From RGIG8745 sp045576655 (GTDB lineage Bacteria; Bacteroidota; Bacteroidia; Bacteroidales; Bacteroidaceae), in assembly GCA_045576655.1 (NCBI GenBank), contig JAZNGW010000004.1, positions 62,001 through 126,000 on the forward strand: a stretch of 64,000 nucleotides of DNA, read 5' to 3'. The translations under genes and the position numbers were made by a program. Under the pieces are notes generated by a model. It was not told the origin of the DNA, searched no databases, and saw nothing but the letters and a program-made list of their open reading frames with translations. Of this stretch, positions 34,220-41,440 are shown in pieces. Every line of letters begins with the position of its first letter. Position 1 is the stretch's first letter.

Positions 34220-35305
34220 CTACAGTTGATTCATAACCTCTTCGTAAACCTCTTCAGGCGAGTAGACCACACCGCCTGAGCGACCTATAAGCGCCACCGG
34301 AGCCTTTCCTTCGACAGCCAGACGTACGTCTGTAACCATCTGTCCCTCGCTCAGTTCCACGGCAAAGACTTTCTTGCACTGCCCTGCAATCTCGCAGATT
34401 CTCTTCGTTGGGAAAGGCCAAAGCGTGATAGGACGAAGCAATCCTGCCTTGATACCCTCTGCACGCAGACAGTCGACAGCGCTCATGCTGATGCGCGCCG
34501 AGCAGCCGTAAGCCACGATAAGAATCTCCGCGTCATCAGTCTTGTACTCTTCGTAACGCACCTCCTTCTCACATATCTCGTCATACTTAGCCGTCATCGC
34601 CCTGTTGCGGTCCTGCATAAGCGGTGCCTCAAGTTCGAGCGAAGTCGTGAAGTTATATCTGCGGTTCTTCAGTCCGAGTCCGTTGGTTGCCCACGGACAC
34701 TGCTCACGAATCTCCTCATCAGTGCGGCGAGGCTGATAATCTGGCAGAACAACCTTCTCCATCATCTGTCCGATGAGTCCGTCGGAAAGGATGATGGCCG
34801 GCATGCGCCACTTGAACATCAGTTCCTTTGCCAGTCCCATGAAGTCCGCCATCTCCTGCACCGTAGCCGGAGCGAGAACGAGACAACGATAGTCGCCGTT
34901 TCCTCCGCCGTAGACCGCCTGATAGTAGTCGGCCTGACCTGGCTGGATAGTGCCGAGTCCAGGACCTCCGCGGCCTACACTGACCACAAGCCCTGGGATT
35001 TCACAAGCCGCCATGTACGATATGCCCTCTTGCATGAGCGCCACACCTGGGCTTGAAGACGAGGTCATGGCGCACTTGCCTGTAGAACCAGCCGCATATA
35101 CCATGTTGATAGATGCGAGTTCGCTTTCAGCCTGAAGTACAACCATTCCGGTTGTTTCCCACGGCTTGTCGAGAGCAAGCGTTTCGAGCACTTCACTCTG
35201 AGGAGTGATTGGGTAACCGAAGAATCCGTCATAGCCGTAGAGATAGGCGGCTTTGGCTATAGCCTCGTTGCCCTTAAGCAACACATAGTCTTTCTTTTCG
35301 CTCAT
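34220..35305 (-). CDS. vorB: 2-oxoacid:ferredoxin oxidoreductase alpha subunit, VorB type
   Basis: Starting at MSEKKDYVLLKGNEAIAKAA, 361 residues contain the pyrimidine-binding domain (GYPITPQSEVLETLA, VLQAESELASINMVYAAGST, TSSSSPGVALMQEGISY) and the C-terminal domain (ILIVAYGCSARISMSAVDCL, LLRPITLWPFPTKRI). It resembles subunits annotated as 3-methyl-2-oxobutanoate (2-ketoisovalerate) oxidoreductase VorB; close relatives act on 2-oxoglutarate (KorA), and motifs alone do not decide. The longer frame from 35344 overlaps the ferredoxin gene; the start 5 bases after its stop is more likely. With a neighbouring acyl-CoA ligase, the complex could work in either direction between branched acids and branched 2-oxoacids. 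Confidence 0.85.
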   Translation of the reverse strand: MSEKKDYVLLKGNEAIAKAAYLYGYDGFFGYPITPQSEVLETLALDKPWETTGMVVLQAESELASINMVYAAGSTGKCAMTSSSSPGVALMQEGISYMAACEIPGLVVSVGRGGPGLGTIQPGQADYYQAVYGGGNGDYRCLVLAPATVQEMADFMGLAKELMFKWRMPAIILSDGLIGQMMEKVVLPDYQPRRTDEEIREQCPWATNGLGLKNRRYNFTTSLELEAPLMQDRNRAMTAKYDEICEKEVRYEEYKTDDAEILIVAYGCSARISMSAVDCLRAEGIKAGLLRPITLWPFPTKRICEIAGQCKKVFAVELSEGQMVTDVRLAVEGKAPVALIGRSGGVVYSPEEVYEEVMNQL

Positions 35306-35310
35306 ATTTG

Positions 35311-35538
35311 TTATTCCTCTCTTTTTCTGTAAACAGTTATGCATCCGTCAGGGCAGACGATGGAGCACGATGTGCATCCGTTACACTCCTCCACCCTCAC
35401 CTGCTGGGCGTAGTTGTAGCCCTTGCGGTTGACGGTTGTTGCCATCTCTATAAGATTCAGCGGGCAAGCCACAGCGCAGAGGTTGCATCCCTTGCAACGC
35501 TCCGTGTCAACGACTATCAGCCCTCTCATTTTTGCCAT
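35311..35538 (-). CDS. 4Fe-4S ferredoxin-type (delta) subunit
   Basis: Seventy-five residues with two CxxCxxCxxxC clusters: CKGCNLCAVACP near residues 15-26 and CNGCTSCSIVCP near residues 52-63. These hold two [4Fe-4S] centres that take electrons from the thiamine subunit and pass them to soluble ferredoxin. The gene is 5 bases before the alpha gene and belongs to the same operon. Confidence 0.93.
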   Translation of the reverse strand: MAKMRGLIVVDTERCKGCNLCAVACPLNLIEMATTVNRKGYNYAQQVRVEECNGCTSCSIVCPDGCITVYRKREE

Positions 35539-35618
35539 ATATTTGAGGTTTTTGAGATTGTAGGGGCGGGCAACCCGCCCACTTTAACGTCAACGTTAAC
35601 GTTAATCGTTATTTTATT

Positions 35619-35882
35619 TCACACATTATACATTTCTTTGTTGTAGAACTGCAGGATGTCCATCACCATCTTCTTCATCTCCACAGCCGGACTCCCTGGG
35701 TTCAGCCTGATTGCCTCGGTGTAGTTGTCGAGACAGTGTTTCCAGTCCTGCTTTTTCCAGTAGGCATTGCCGAGTTCGTAGCGCACGGCATCGTCGTCGG
35801 GGCGTTCCTCCCTCATCCGTTGCAGGATGGCGATGGCCTCATCCACCTTCCCTTCTTCCAACAACGCCTTTACCTCTTCCAT
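35619..35882 (-). CDS. Small tetratricopeptide-repeat protein
   Basis: Eighty-seven residues with about two TPR units: MEEVKALLEEGKVDEAIAIL and AVRYELGNAYWKKQDWKHCL, the latter with the typical W/L-G-Y-A pattern, followed by YTEAIRLNPGSPA. TPRs mediate protein contacts. The gene lies between the acyl-CoA ligase and the ferredoxin subunit; I recall a similar small TPR gene in this position in other Bacteroidales, which would suggest a role in assembling or tethering the oxidoreductase complex. That role is inference. Confidence 0.8.
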   Translation of the reverse strand: MEEVKALLEEGKVDEAIAILQRMREERPDDDAVRYELGNAYWKKQDWKHCLDNYTEAIRLNPGSPAVEMKKMVMDILQFYNKEMYNV

Positions 35883-35915
35883 AGTTCCCGCTCCCGTTAT
35901 CGTTCCCGTTACAAG

Positions 35916-37574
35916 TTACTTCTTCGAGTCGTTCTGACGAATCTCCACGCGGCGAATCTTTCCGCTGATTGTCTTAGGAAGTTCGTCGACAAACTCTATC
36001 ACACGAGGGTATTTGTATGGAGCAGTCACTTTCTTGACGTGTTCCTGAAGTTCCTTCACGAGTTCTTCGCCAGCCTTGTTCTTCCACTCCTTGCCGAGGA
36101 TGATGGTCGCCTTGACAACCTGGCCGCGAATCTCGTCGGGCACGCCTGTGATGGCGCATTCCACTACGGCAGGGTGCATCATTAGTGCGCTTTCCACCTC
36201 GAAAGGTCCGATGCGGTAGCCGGAACTCTTGATAACATCGTCGGCACGTCCGATAAACCAGAAGTATCCGTCTTCATCATAGTAAGCCAAGTCGCCAGTG
36301 TAGTAGATGCCATCGTGCCACACCTGATTTGTCTTCTTCGGGTCACGATAGTACTCGCAGAAGAGTCCGAGTTGCTTACGGCGGTCTGTGCGAATCACGA
36401 TCTGTCCCTGCTCACCTACTCCGACGCTCTTGCCTTCAGGGTCGATAAGATCGATGTCGTACTGCGGGTTTGGCACTCCCATCGAACCTGGTTTTGGGTC
36501 CATCCAAGGGAATGTGCCGAGCGTGAGCGTTGTCTCCGTCTGTCCGAATCCTTCCATAAGGCGTATGCCTGTTGCCTCAAAGAATTTCTCATAGACAGCC
36601 GAGTTGAGAGCCTCGCCGGCTGTGGTGCAGTACCTCAGCGAAGAGAGGTCGAACTTCGACAAGTCCTCGCGAATCATGAATCGGTATATAGTTGGTGGTG
36701 CACAGAAGGATGTCACCTTGTACTGCTCTATCTTCTTCAGAATATCCGCCGGAGTGAACTTCTCATGGTCATACACGAATATCGCGGCTCCCACAATCCA
36801 TTGTCCGTAGAGCTTGCCCCAAACGGCTTTTCCCCATCCCGTGTCAGCCACGGTGAGATGCAGGCTGTCCTCCTTCACATTGTGCCAGAAGGCTGCCGTA
36901 GAGAGGTGGCCGAGCGCATACGTATAGTCATGGATAACCATCTTAGGTTCGCCGCTCGTACCGCTTGTGAAGTACATGATAGAATAGTCGGTCGACTTGT
37001 TCAGATGCTCCGGACGGCGGAACTTAGGCGAGTTCTCCACACCCTCCATAAAGTCGTCCCATCCTTCCGGCACAAGCGGGCCAATACTGATGCGTCGTTC
37101 CAGACTCGGACACATAGGGTAGGCGCCGTTGACATGGTCAATGATTTCCTTGTCGCCACAGCACACAATGGCCTTGATGTCGGCACACTGGCAGCGGTAT
37201 ACGATGTCGTTTGCAGTCAAGAGATAAGTTGCCGGAATAGCTATAGCCCCAATCTTGTGAAGGGCTATGATGGTGAGCCAAAACTGATACCTGCGTTTCA
37301 GCACAAGCATCACCATGTCGTTCTTGCCTATGCCGAGCGTGGTGAGATAAGACGCAACCTTGTCGGTCTCACGCTTCAAGTCGGAAAACGAGAAACGCTT
37401 CTCTTCGCCCTGGTCGTTTGTCCACAGCAGGGCAAGTTTGTCAGGAGCCACACGAGCCCACTCATCCATCACATCGTAGGCAAAGTTGAACTCATCAGGC
37501 ACGTTATATTCAAGATTCTCCCTGAAATCCTCCATAGAGGAGAACTCAGTTTTCTTCAAAAATTTCTCTAACAT
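35916..37574 (-). CDS. AMP-forming acyl-CoA ligase (acetyl/medium- or branched-chain type)
   Basis: The 552 residues form a full adenylating enzyme: MYFTSGTSGEPKMVIHDY (P-loop), CTTAGEALNSAVYEKF, EGFGQTETTLTLGTFPW, YYTGDLAYYDEDGYFWFIGR and the C-terminal lid with SSGYRIGPFEVESALM and PKTISGKIRRVEIR, whose Lys is the adenylation residue. It joins a carboxylic acid to CoA with ATP going to AMP and pyrophosphate. Length and the WGKAVWGKLYGQW block fit the medium-chain/acetyl-CoA ligase branch. Lying first in the operon with a VOR-type oxidoreductase, it probably activates short or branched-chain acids (for example isobutyrate, isovalerate) for reductive carboxylation to amino acid precursors, or handles the reverse products; this is inferred. 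Confidence 0.87.
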   Translation of the reverse strand: MLEKFLKKTEFSSMEDFRENLEYNVPDEFNFAYDVMDEWARVAPDKLALLWTNDQGEEKRFSFSDLKRETDKVASYLTTLGIGKNDMVMLVLKRRYQFWLTIIALHKIGAIAIPATYLLTANDIVYRCQCADIKAIVCCGDKEIIDHVNGAYPMCPSLERRISIGPLVPEGWDDFMEGVENSPKFRRPEHLNKSTDYSIMYFTSGTSGEPKMVIHDYTYALGHLSTAAFWHNVKEDSLHLTVADTGWGKAVWGKLYGQWIVGAAIFVYDHEKFTPADILKKIEQYKVTSFCAPPTIYRFMIREDLSKFDLSSLRYCTTAGEALNSAVYEKFFEATGIRLMEGFGQTETTLTLGTFPWMDPKPGSMGVPNPQYDIDLIDPEGKSVGVGEQGQIVIRTDRRKQLGLFCEYYRDPKKTNQVWHDGIYYTGDLAYYDEDGYFWFIGRADDVIKSSGYRIGPFEVESALMMHPAVVECAITGVPDEIRGQVVKATIILGKEWKNKAGEELVKELQEHVKKVTAPYKYPRVIEFVDELPKTISGKIRRVEIRQNDSKK

Positions 37575-37666
37575 TGTATAATATTATATATCTTTATCTG
37601 CCTTTCAAAATCAATACACATGCTTCGCCTCCCTACAACCGGAAAGCAAAACATGTTTCCAAGTTC

Positions 37667-37697
37667 CAAAATTAAAAACTATCAGCAGACAATACAA
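37667..37697 (-). promoter_or_regulatory. Promoter TTG-N20-TAATTTTG for the acyl-CoA ligase/oxidoreductase operon
   Basis: On the minus strand TTG at 37695-37697 and TAATTTTG at 37667-37674, giving a leader of about 85 bases before the ligase start. Confidence 0.6.
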
Positions 37698-37797
37698 ATA
37701 TTAAATGCGCAAAAATGAACAAATTGCACAAAATTAACCATTCTGAGCGTTTATAAAAAGCAAAAACTGCACAGCATTTTTCACCTTGTGCACTCTG

Positions 37798-38805
37798 CTA
37801 CAAACCGAAGTAGCAACTGATGTAGCCGTAATACTTTTCGTCTGCCCCGTCGGCCTTAGGCATCGTAAGACGGAAGTTAGGAGCAATCTTCACATACTTG
37901 CCCACTTTCCACTGCGCCCCCACCATTACCATGCTCTGGTCGCTATACTTGCCATAATCATTCTTGCTCTTGTTCCAATCGTCATTCGAACTCAAATCGT
38001 CAAAGCGAGCAAACACCTCAGAGTTCTTGCCCGTCTTCAAAGTGCCATAAATAGATATACCCATCTGATTCAAGTCCTTCATGCCCTTCGTGTTCTCCAT
38101 CACGTTGTATTCCGCACCCACAGAGAACCTGTCACATTTGTAGCCCACGAAAGCAGAATAATTCATCACATCCTTCTGCCCCTCCTTGTTTTGCTCGTTA
38201 ATGCCGGCATACAGACGCATAATCAGTCCGTCCACAGGAGTGAACGTAGCGCCCAGCCCATACAAGAGTCCGTCGCCATTCTGAATCTTCTTATACCCCT
38301 CGCCATTAACAACCACACCATCGAGCGACACCCAGTCCGCTCCCTTCCACGTAGCCGAGACACCGAGGTCGGCACTGCTGCCGAAACCATAATGATGCTG
38401 AAATCCCATATAAATATAGCGGTAGCCCCAGTGCTTCTCCACCATATTGCTTATCGTCGTCGGAATAAGACCTCCGCTAAGAGTCCAGTCGCCCGACTTC
38501 CACGAAATCATCGCATTCTTGATATACGCAATGCGCTGCATATCAGGCACATTGCTTGACTTGCCAATATCCATCACACCCTTGACCGAGAGCCCCTTGC
38601 CCAAGTCATACTGATAACCCAGGTAAGAACGTTCCATATCAAAGCCCCTGTCATCATTATCAACGCCAAATCCAGAATAGAACCCACTGAAAACCTGCAC
38701 GATAGCCTTTCCCTTAGGTTCGCTTTTCACACTCTCCTGCGCCTGAGCGCAGACTGCAAAGCAGGCCATAAGCCCTGCCACGATAAATTTTGTTTTCATT
38801 GTCAT
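37798..38805 (-). CDS. Outer-membrane porin-like protein
   Basis: A signal peptide (MTMKTKFIVAGLMACFAVCA, cut after AQA) is followed by about 310 residues of alternating beta strands and ends in aromatic-rich YYGYISCYFGL. Motifs such as IVQVFSGFYSGFGVDND, FDMERSYLGYQYDLGKGLSV and FQHHYGFGSSADLGVSATWK resemble phosphate-selective or general porins (OprO/P-like) of Bacteroidota. It should form a barrel for small solutes; the solute is unknown. The longest frame begins at 38847, but the promoter (38836-38864) lies there, so the start is 38805 or 38799. Confidence 0.75.
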   Translation of the reverse strand: MTMKTKFIVAGLMACFAVCAQAQESVKSEPKGKAIVQVFSGFYSGFGVDNDDRGFDMERSYLGYQYDLGKGLSVKGVMDIGKSSNVPDMQRIAYIKNAMISWKSGDWTLSGGLIPTTISNMVEKHWGYRYIYMGFQHHYGFGSSADLGVSATWKGADWVSLDGVVVNGEGYKKIQNGDGLLYGLGATFTPVDGLIMRLYAGINEQNKEGQKDVMNYSAFVGYKCDRFSVGAEYNVMENTKGMKDLNQMGISIYGTLKTGKNSEVFARFDDLSSNDDWNKSKNDYGKYSDQSMVMVGAQWKVGKYVKIAPNFRLTMPKADGADEKYYGYISCYFGL

Positions 38806-38835
38806 CTTAATTTCGTGTTTGACTCTTCCAAAGAA

Positions 38836-38864
38836 CAAAGATAACACTTCACAGCGGTTCGCAA
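38836..38864 (-). promoter_or_regulatory. Promoter TTG-N18-TATCTTTG for the porin
   Basis: On the minus strand TTG at 38862-38864 and TATCTTTG at 38836-38843, 31 bases before the start at 38805. Confidence 0.6.
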
Positions 38865-38934
38865 AAAAAATTCCCCAATTATCCGTCTTGCACCAGCAAA
38901 AATTTAGTGCCGCCTCGCTGAATATTTTGCAACC

Positions 38935-39049
38935 CCTCGGAGAAAAGTATAAATAAAAGTAATATTTGTAAGAATAAAACTAATATTTATATAAATAAAA
39001 CTATTATTTGTACAAATATTACTTTTATTTATACTTTTTAGCGCAGGGG
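38935..39049. repeat. Four-unit phased palindromic array, family A, copy 2 (perfect arms)
   Basis: CCTCGGAGAAAA (38935) precedes 21-bp units starting at 38947, 38968, 38989 and 39010; it ends in TTTTTAGCGCAGGGGC. The outer arms (about 38943-38970 and 39011-39038) are perfectly complementary over 28 bp. Here the arm position that is C in copies 1 and 3 is G, matched by C on the other side. A second CCTCGCTGAATATTTTGC motif lies just upstream at about 38912. The array sits between divergent porin and lipoprotein genes. Confidence 0.87.
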
Positions 39050-39370
39050 CAATAAGTTTCGAGCGCTGTGGCGCTGATTAAGGAATGGGGCGGTGCTGTT
39101 TTTTCAGTGCGGTGGTACTGACTTTTTAACGTAACAGGTGAATTTGAGAACCCACTCATTCCCGCTCTGTGGCTACAATGTCTTCATACGCCAATATCAC
39201 TGGTAAGCCTGTGTCTTATGCAGAACTCGCATAAACCTTAAGTTTATAGATTTCGCCCCAATGCATTGATTTACGCAGGGGGATAAAAGAGAGTTCCCGA
39301 TGGGCAGAATACACAAAATCACGCGCGTTAAGGTTATTTAACAATTGGGGGGGGTAAATAAGCAACAAAA
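39050..39370. other. Unexplained spacer upstream of the VWA lipoprotein
   Basis: About 320 bases with no convincing gene. It contains GCGCTGTGGCGC and GTGCGGTGGT-like palindromic bits right after array A2, an 18-codon frame (39178-39234, MSSYANITGKPVSYAELA) without recognisable similarity, and a run of eight G's at about 39347-39354. A minus-strand frame at 39216-39434 lies across the lipoprotein promoter and is not believable. Confidence 0.4.
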
Positions 39371-39373
39371 ATA

Positions 39374-39381
39374 TAAATTTG
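39374..39381 (+). promoter_or_regulatory. -7 box (TAAATTTG) of the VWA lipoprotein gene
   Basis: Exact TAnnTTTG match 61 bases before the start codon; the G-rich stretch just upstream replaces a normal -33 element. Confidence 0.45.
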
Positions 39382-39442
39382 TGGCATAAACGACTATTCT
39401 TCAACAAACCACATAATACTAACAACCAAAACACATTACGCT

Positions 39443-41266
39443 ATGATTTACAAAAACATGTTTCAGGCAAAGACCATGCTCATGACCATTGCCTTAGGTT
39501 TATTTGCATTCGGATTCACCGCTTGCAGCAGTGACGATGAAGAAGGAGGAGGAGATGGCAATAATGACAGCGAAGTCCTCAAAAATGCAGAAGGAATTAT
39601 TAAAGTGACATCAGGAATTGGCGATTGGGACGAAGCTTACATCACCAAGTCAGGCTATTTCTGTGTAAAGGAGAACACCGCCGACAGCGAAGACGCTACA
39701 GCAGAGAGCAAGTTCAGTTCATTGGTTTACATGTCGGCAGACAAATCTAACATCATAAACGTCATTGCCTCCAAAGGTGTCAACCTGCCTACACAAATGG
39801 TGACAAAAGATGGAACAATCTATTTCAGTTTTCCTAACGACTCCATTTTGGAATTACTGTATGACGACGGCGAAAAAATTGACATGATTGACAGCATTGC
39901 ATACAAGAAAGAATTCCTTCCTGGTTATGCACCAGAATACAGCGAAGACAACTTCAAGAGCATACTTGCCAACTCTGCACACCTTTTAGGGAAATATTCG
40001 GAAGAAGCTAACGAGGTCGCAACAAGAGGAATATCTATATCTTCAGTCATTAACTTCATCTCAAGCATCTTTGGCACAGTTGCAGATGAATCTTATGTCG
40101 AGGACGAAGAACTCATATCAGAAATCGGCACTAACGATTCTGGCGACTACACATTCTCAGAGGATTTGGAAGATTGGTATGAAACAGAAGTTGCAGAAAA
40201 AGCTGTCAACACATTAACCTTATGGACAGGAAAGGCCACATTTAAGGTGGGAGGTTCATCTTGTACACTTAGCGGAACCATCTGGTGTCCATCTGGTATA
40301 TTCAACGATTACGGAACATATGGCATCATCTGCGATGAAGACCCTGAAAAGCTATTCCTTGGAGAAGCAGAATACGAGGGTTCAGGATTACAGACTGGCG
40401 ACGACCTCAGTTTCGATGTTGATTTCCGCGGTTTCAAGCCTAACACTACTTATTATTACAGAGCATACTACAAATTCAATAGTGAAGACCATGGCAATAT
40501 CATCCCTAACTATGCCAGCGAATACGATGCCACATTCTATGACACTACCATCAAATCATTTACAACGGGAGATAACAGTCTGACTGTCGACGTGGTTATG
40601 TGTATAGATGTCACAGGCAGCATGGATGGAATAATCAATACAGTTAAGAAAAACGCTATTGAGTTCTATGACTTGTTCAACAAATGTTGTACAGAAGAAG
40701 GAATCCAACTCACAGGCCTCAACGCACAGGTTGTTGCGTTCCGCGACAAGAATGTGGATACTAAATGGCTTGAGGTTAGTGACACATACAATCTCCCTGA
40801 ACAGAAAGACGCGTACAACTCATTCGTAAACGGCCTTTACGCATCAGGTGGAGGCGACATCCCAGAAAGCGGACTCGAGGCATTACAGACTGCATTCCAG
40901 AAAGAAGACTGGGGACAGGACGACGGATATCATCGCCAGGTTGTTATCCTCTGGACTGACGCCCCTTACCTTATTGGCAGTTATTCAGACATCACTCTGG
41001 ACGAACTCCACACCCAATGGGAAGACATGCCGTCAGGACGCCGACTCATCCTCTTCGCTCCATACGGCAACGGCTACTACAATGGCGAAGACTGGTACAA
41101 CCTTGATGGTTGGAAAAACCTCATCCACGAAGACGACCTATACAATGGATTCGGAAACTTTGAATATATATTGAAGTCCATCATCGGAGAGTTGACAAGC
41201 AAAGGCGCAAAGACAAGAACTCTCAATTACGTTTCGCTTGATTATTTCTTCCAACCAAACAAATAG
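39443..41266 (+). CDS. Surface lipoprotein with von Willebrand factor A domain
   Basis: The 607-residue protein has a lipoprotein signal (MLMTIALGLFAFGFTAC, acceptor Cys28) followed at once by SSDDEEGGG, the acidic export signal that sends Bacteroidota lipoproteins to the cell surface. Residues about 50-250 have no family I recognise; about 255-375 look like a fibronectin-type beta sandwich (FRGFKPNTTYYYRAYYKF). From about 383 a VWA domain begins with VDVVMCIDVTGSMDGIINTV: MIDAS residues Asp389, Thr391 and Ser393 (DxTxS, with Thr in place of the first Ser), followed by VVAFRD and ASGGGDIPESGLEAL. VWA domains bind protein ligands through a metal. Substrate unknown; an adhesin or complex-scaffold role is possible. 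The gene stands alone, with its own terminator. Confidence 0.85.
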   Translation: MIYKNMFQAKTMLMTIALGLFAFGFTACSSDDEEGGGDGNNDSEVLKNAEGIIKVTSGIGDWDEAYITKSGYFCVKENTADSEDATAESKFSSLVYMSADKSNIINVIASKGVNLPTQMVTKDGTIYFSFPNDSILELLYDDGEKIDMIDSIAYKKEFLPGYAPEYSEDNFKSILANSAHLLGKYSEEANEVATRGISISSVINFISSIFGTVADESYVEDEELISEIGTNDSGDYTFSEDLEDWYETEVAEKAVNTLTLWTGKATFKVGGSSCTLSGTIWCPSGIFNDYGTYGIICDEDPEKLFLGEAEYEGSGLQTGDDLSFDVDFRGFKPNTTYYYRAYYKFNSEDHGNIIPNYASEYDATFYDTTIKSFTTGDNSLTVDVVMCIDVTGSMDGIINTVKKNAIEFYDLFNKCCTEEGIQLTGLNAQVVAFRDKNVDTKWLEVSDTYNLPEQKDAYNSFVNGLYASGGGDIPESGLEALQTAFQKEDWGQDDGYHRQVVILWTDAPYLIGSYSDITLDELHTQWEDMPSGRRLILFAPYGNGYYNGEDWYNLDGWKNLIHEDDLYNGFGNFEYILKSIIGELTSKGAKTRTLNYVSLDYFFQPNK

Positions 41267-41296
41267 CACAAGTCCTATTATATCATTCACAACAAG

Positions 41297-41334
41297 AGAG
41301 AGGGGGGGGGAGCCGACGCTCCCCCTCTTATTTG
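41297..41334 (+). terminator. Terminator of the VWA lipoprotein gene
   Basis: GAGAGGGGGGGGAGC pairs with GCTCCCCCTCTT around a CGAC loop, then ATTTG. It starts 30 bases after the stop codon. Confidence 0.75.
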
Positions 41335-41347
41335 TATCCCCAAAGCT

Positions 41348-41377
41348 TTGCAGGTCAAACAAAAGATTGTAACTTTG
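41348..41377 (+). promoter_or_regulatory. leuS: Promoter TTG-N19-TAACTTTG for leuS
   Basis: TTG at 41348-41350 and TAACTTTG at 41370-41377, immediately after the previous terminator; leader about 60 bases. Confidence 0.75.
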
Positions 41378-41440
41378 CCGTTAATTACCAGCAATGTGTA
41401 GTTACGATTGATTACGAACAAATAAACAACATAGAAAGCA

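Noticed and set aside
36315..37571. Plus-strand open frame of 418 codons opposite the acyl-CoA ligase
   Set aside because: Antisense to a gene with intact adenylation motifs; His/Arg/Cys-rich product with no recognisable domain.
39216..39434. Minus-strand open frame of 72 codons upstream of the VWA lipoprotein
   Set aside because: It crosses the lipoprotein promoter box and the G8 run; no similarity or start signal supports it.
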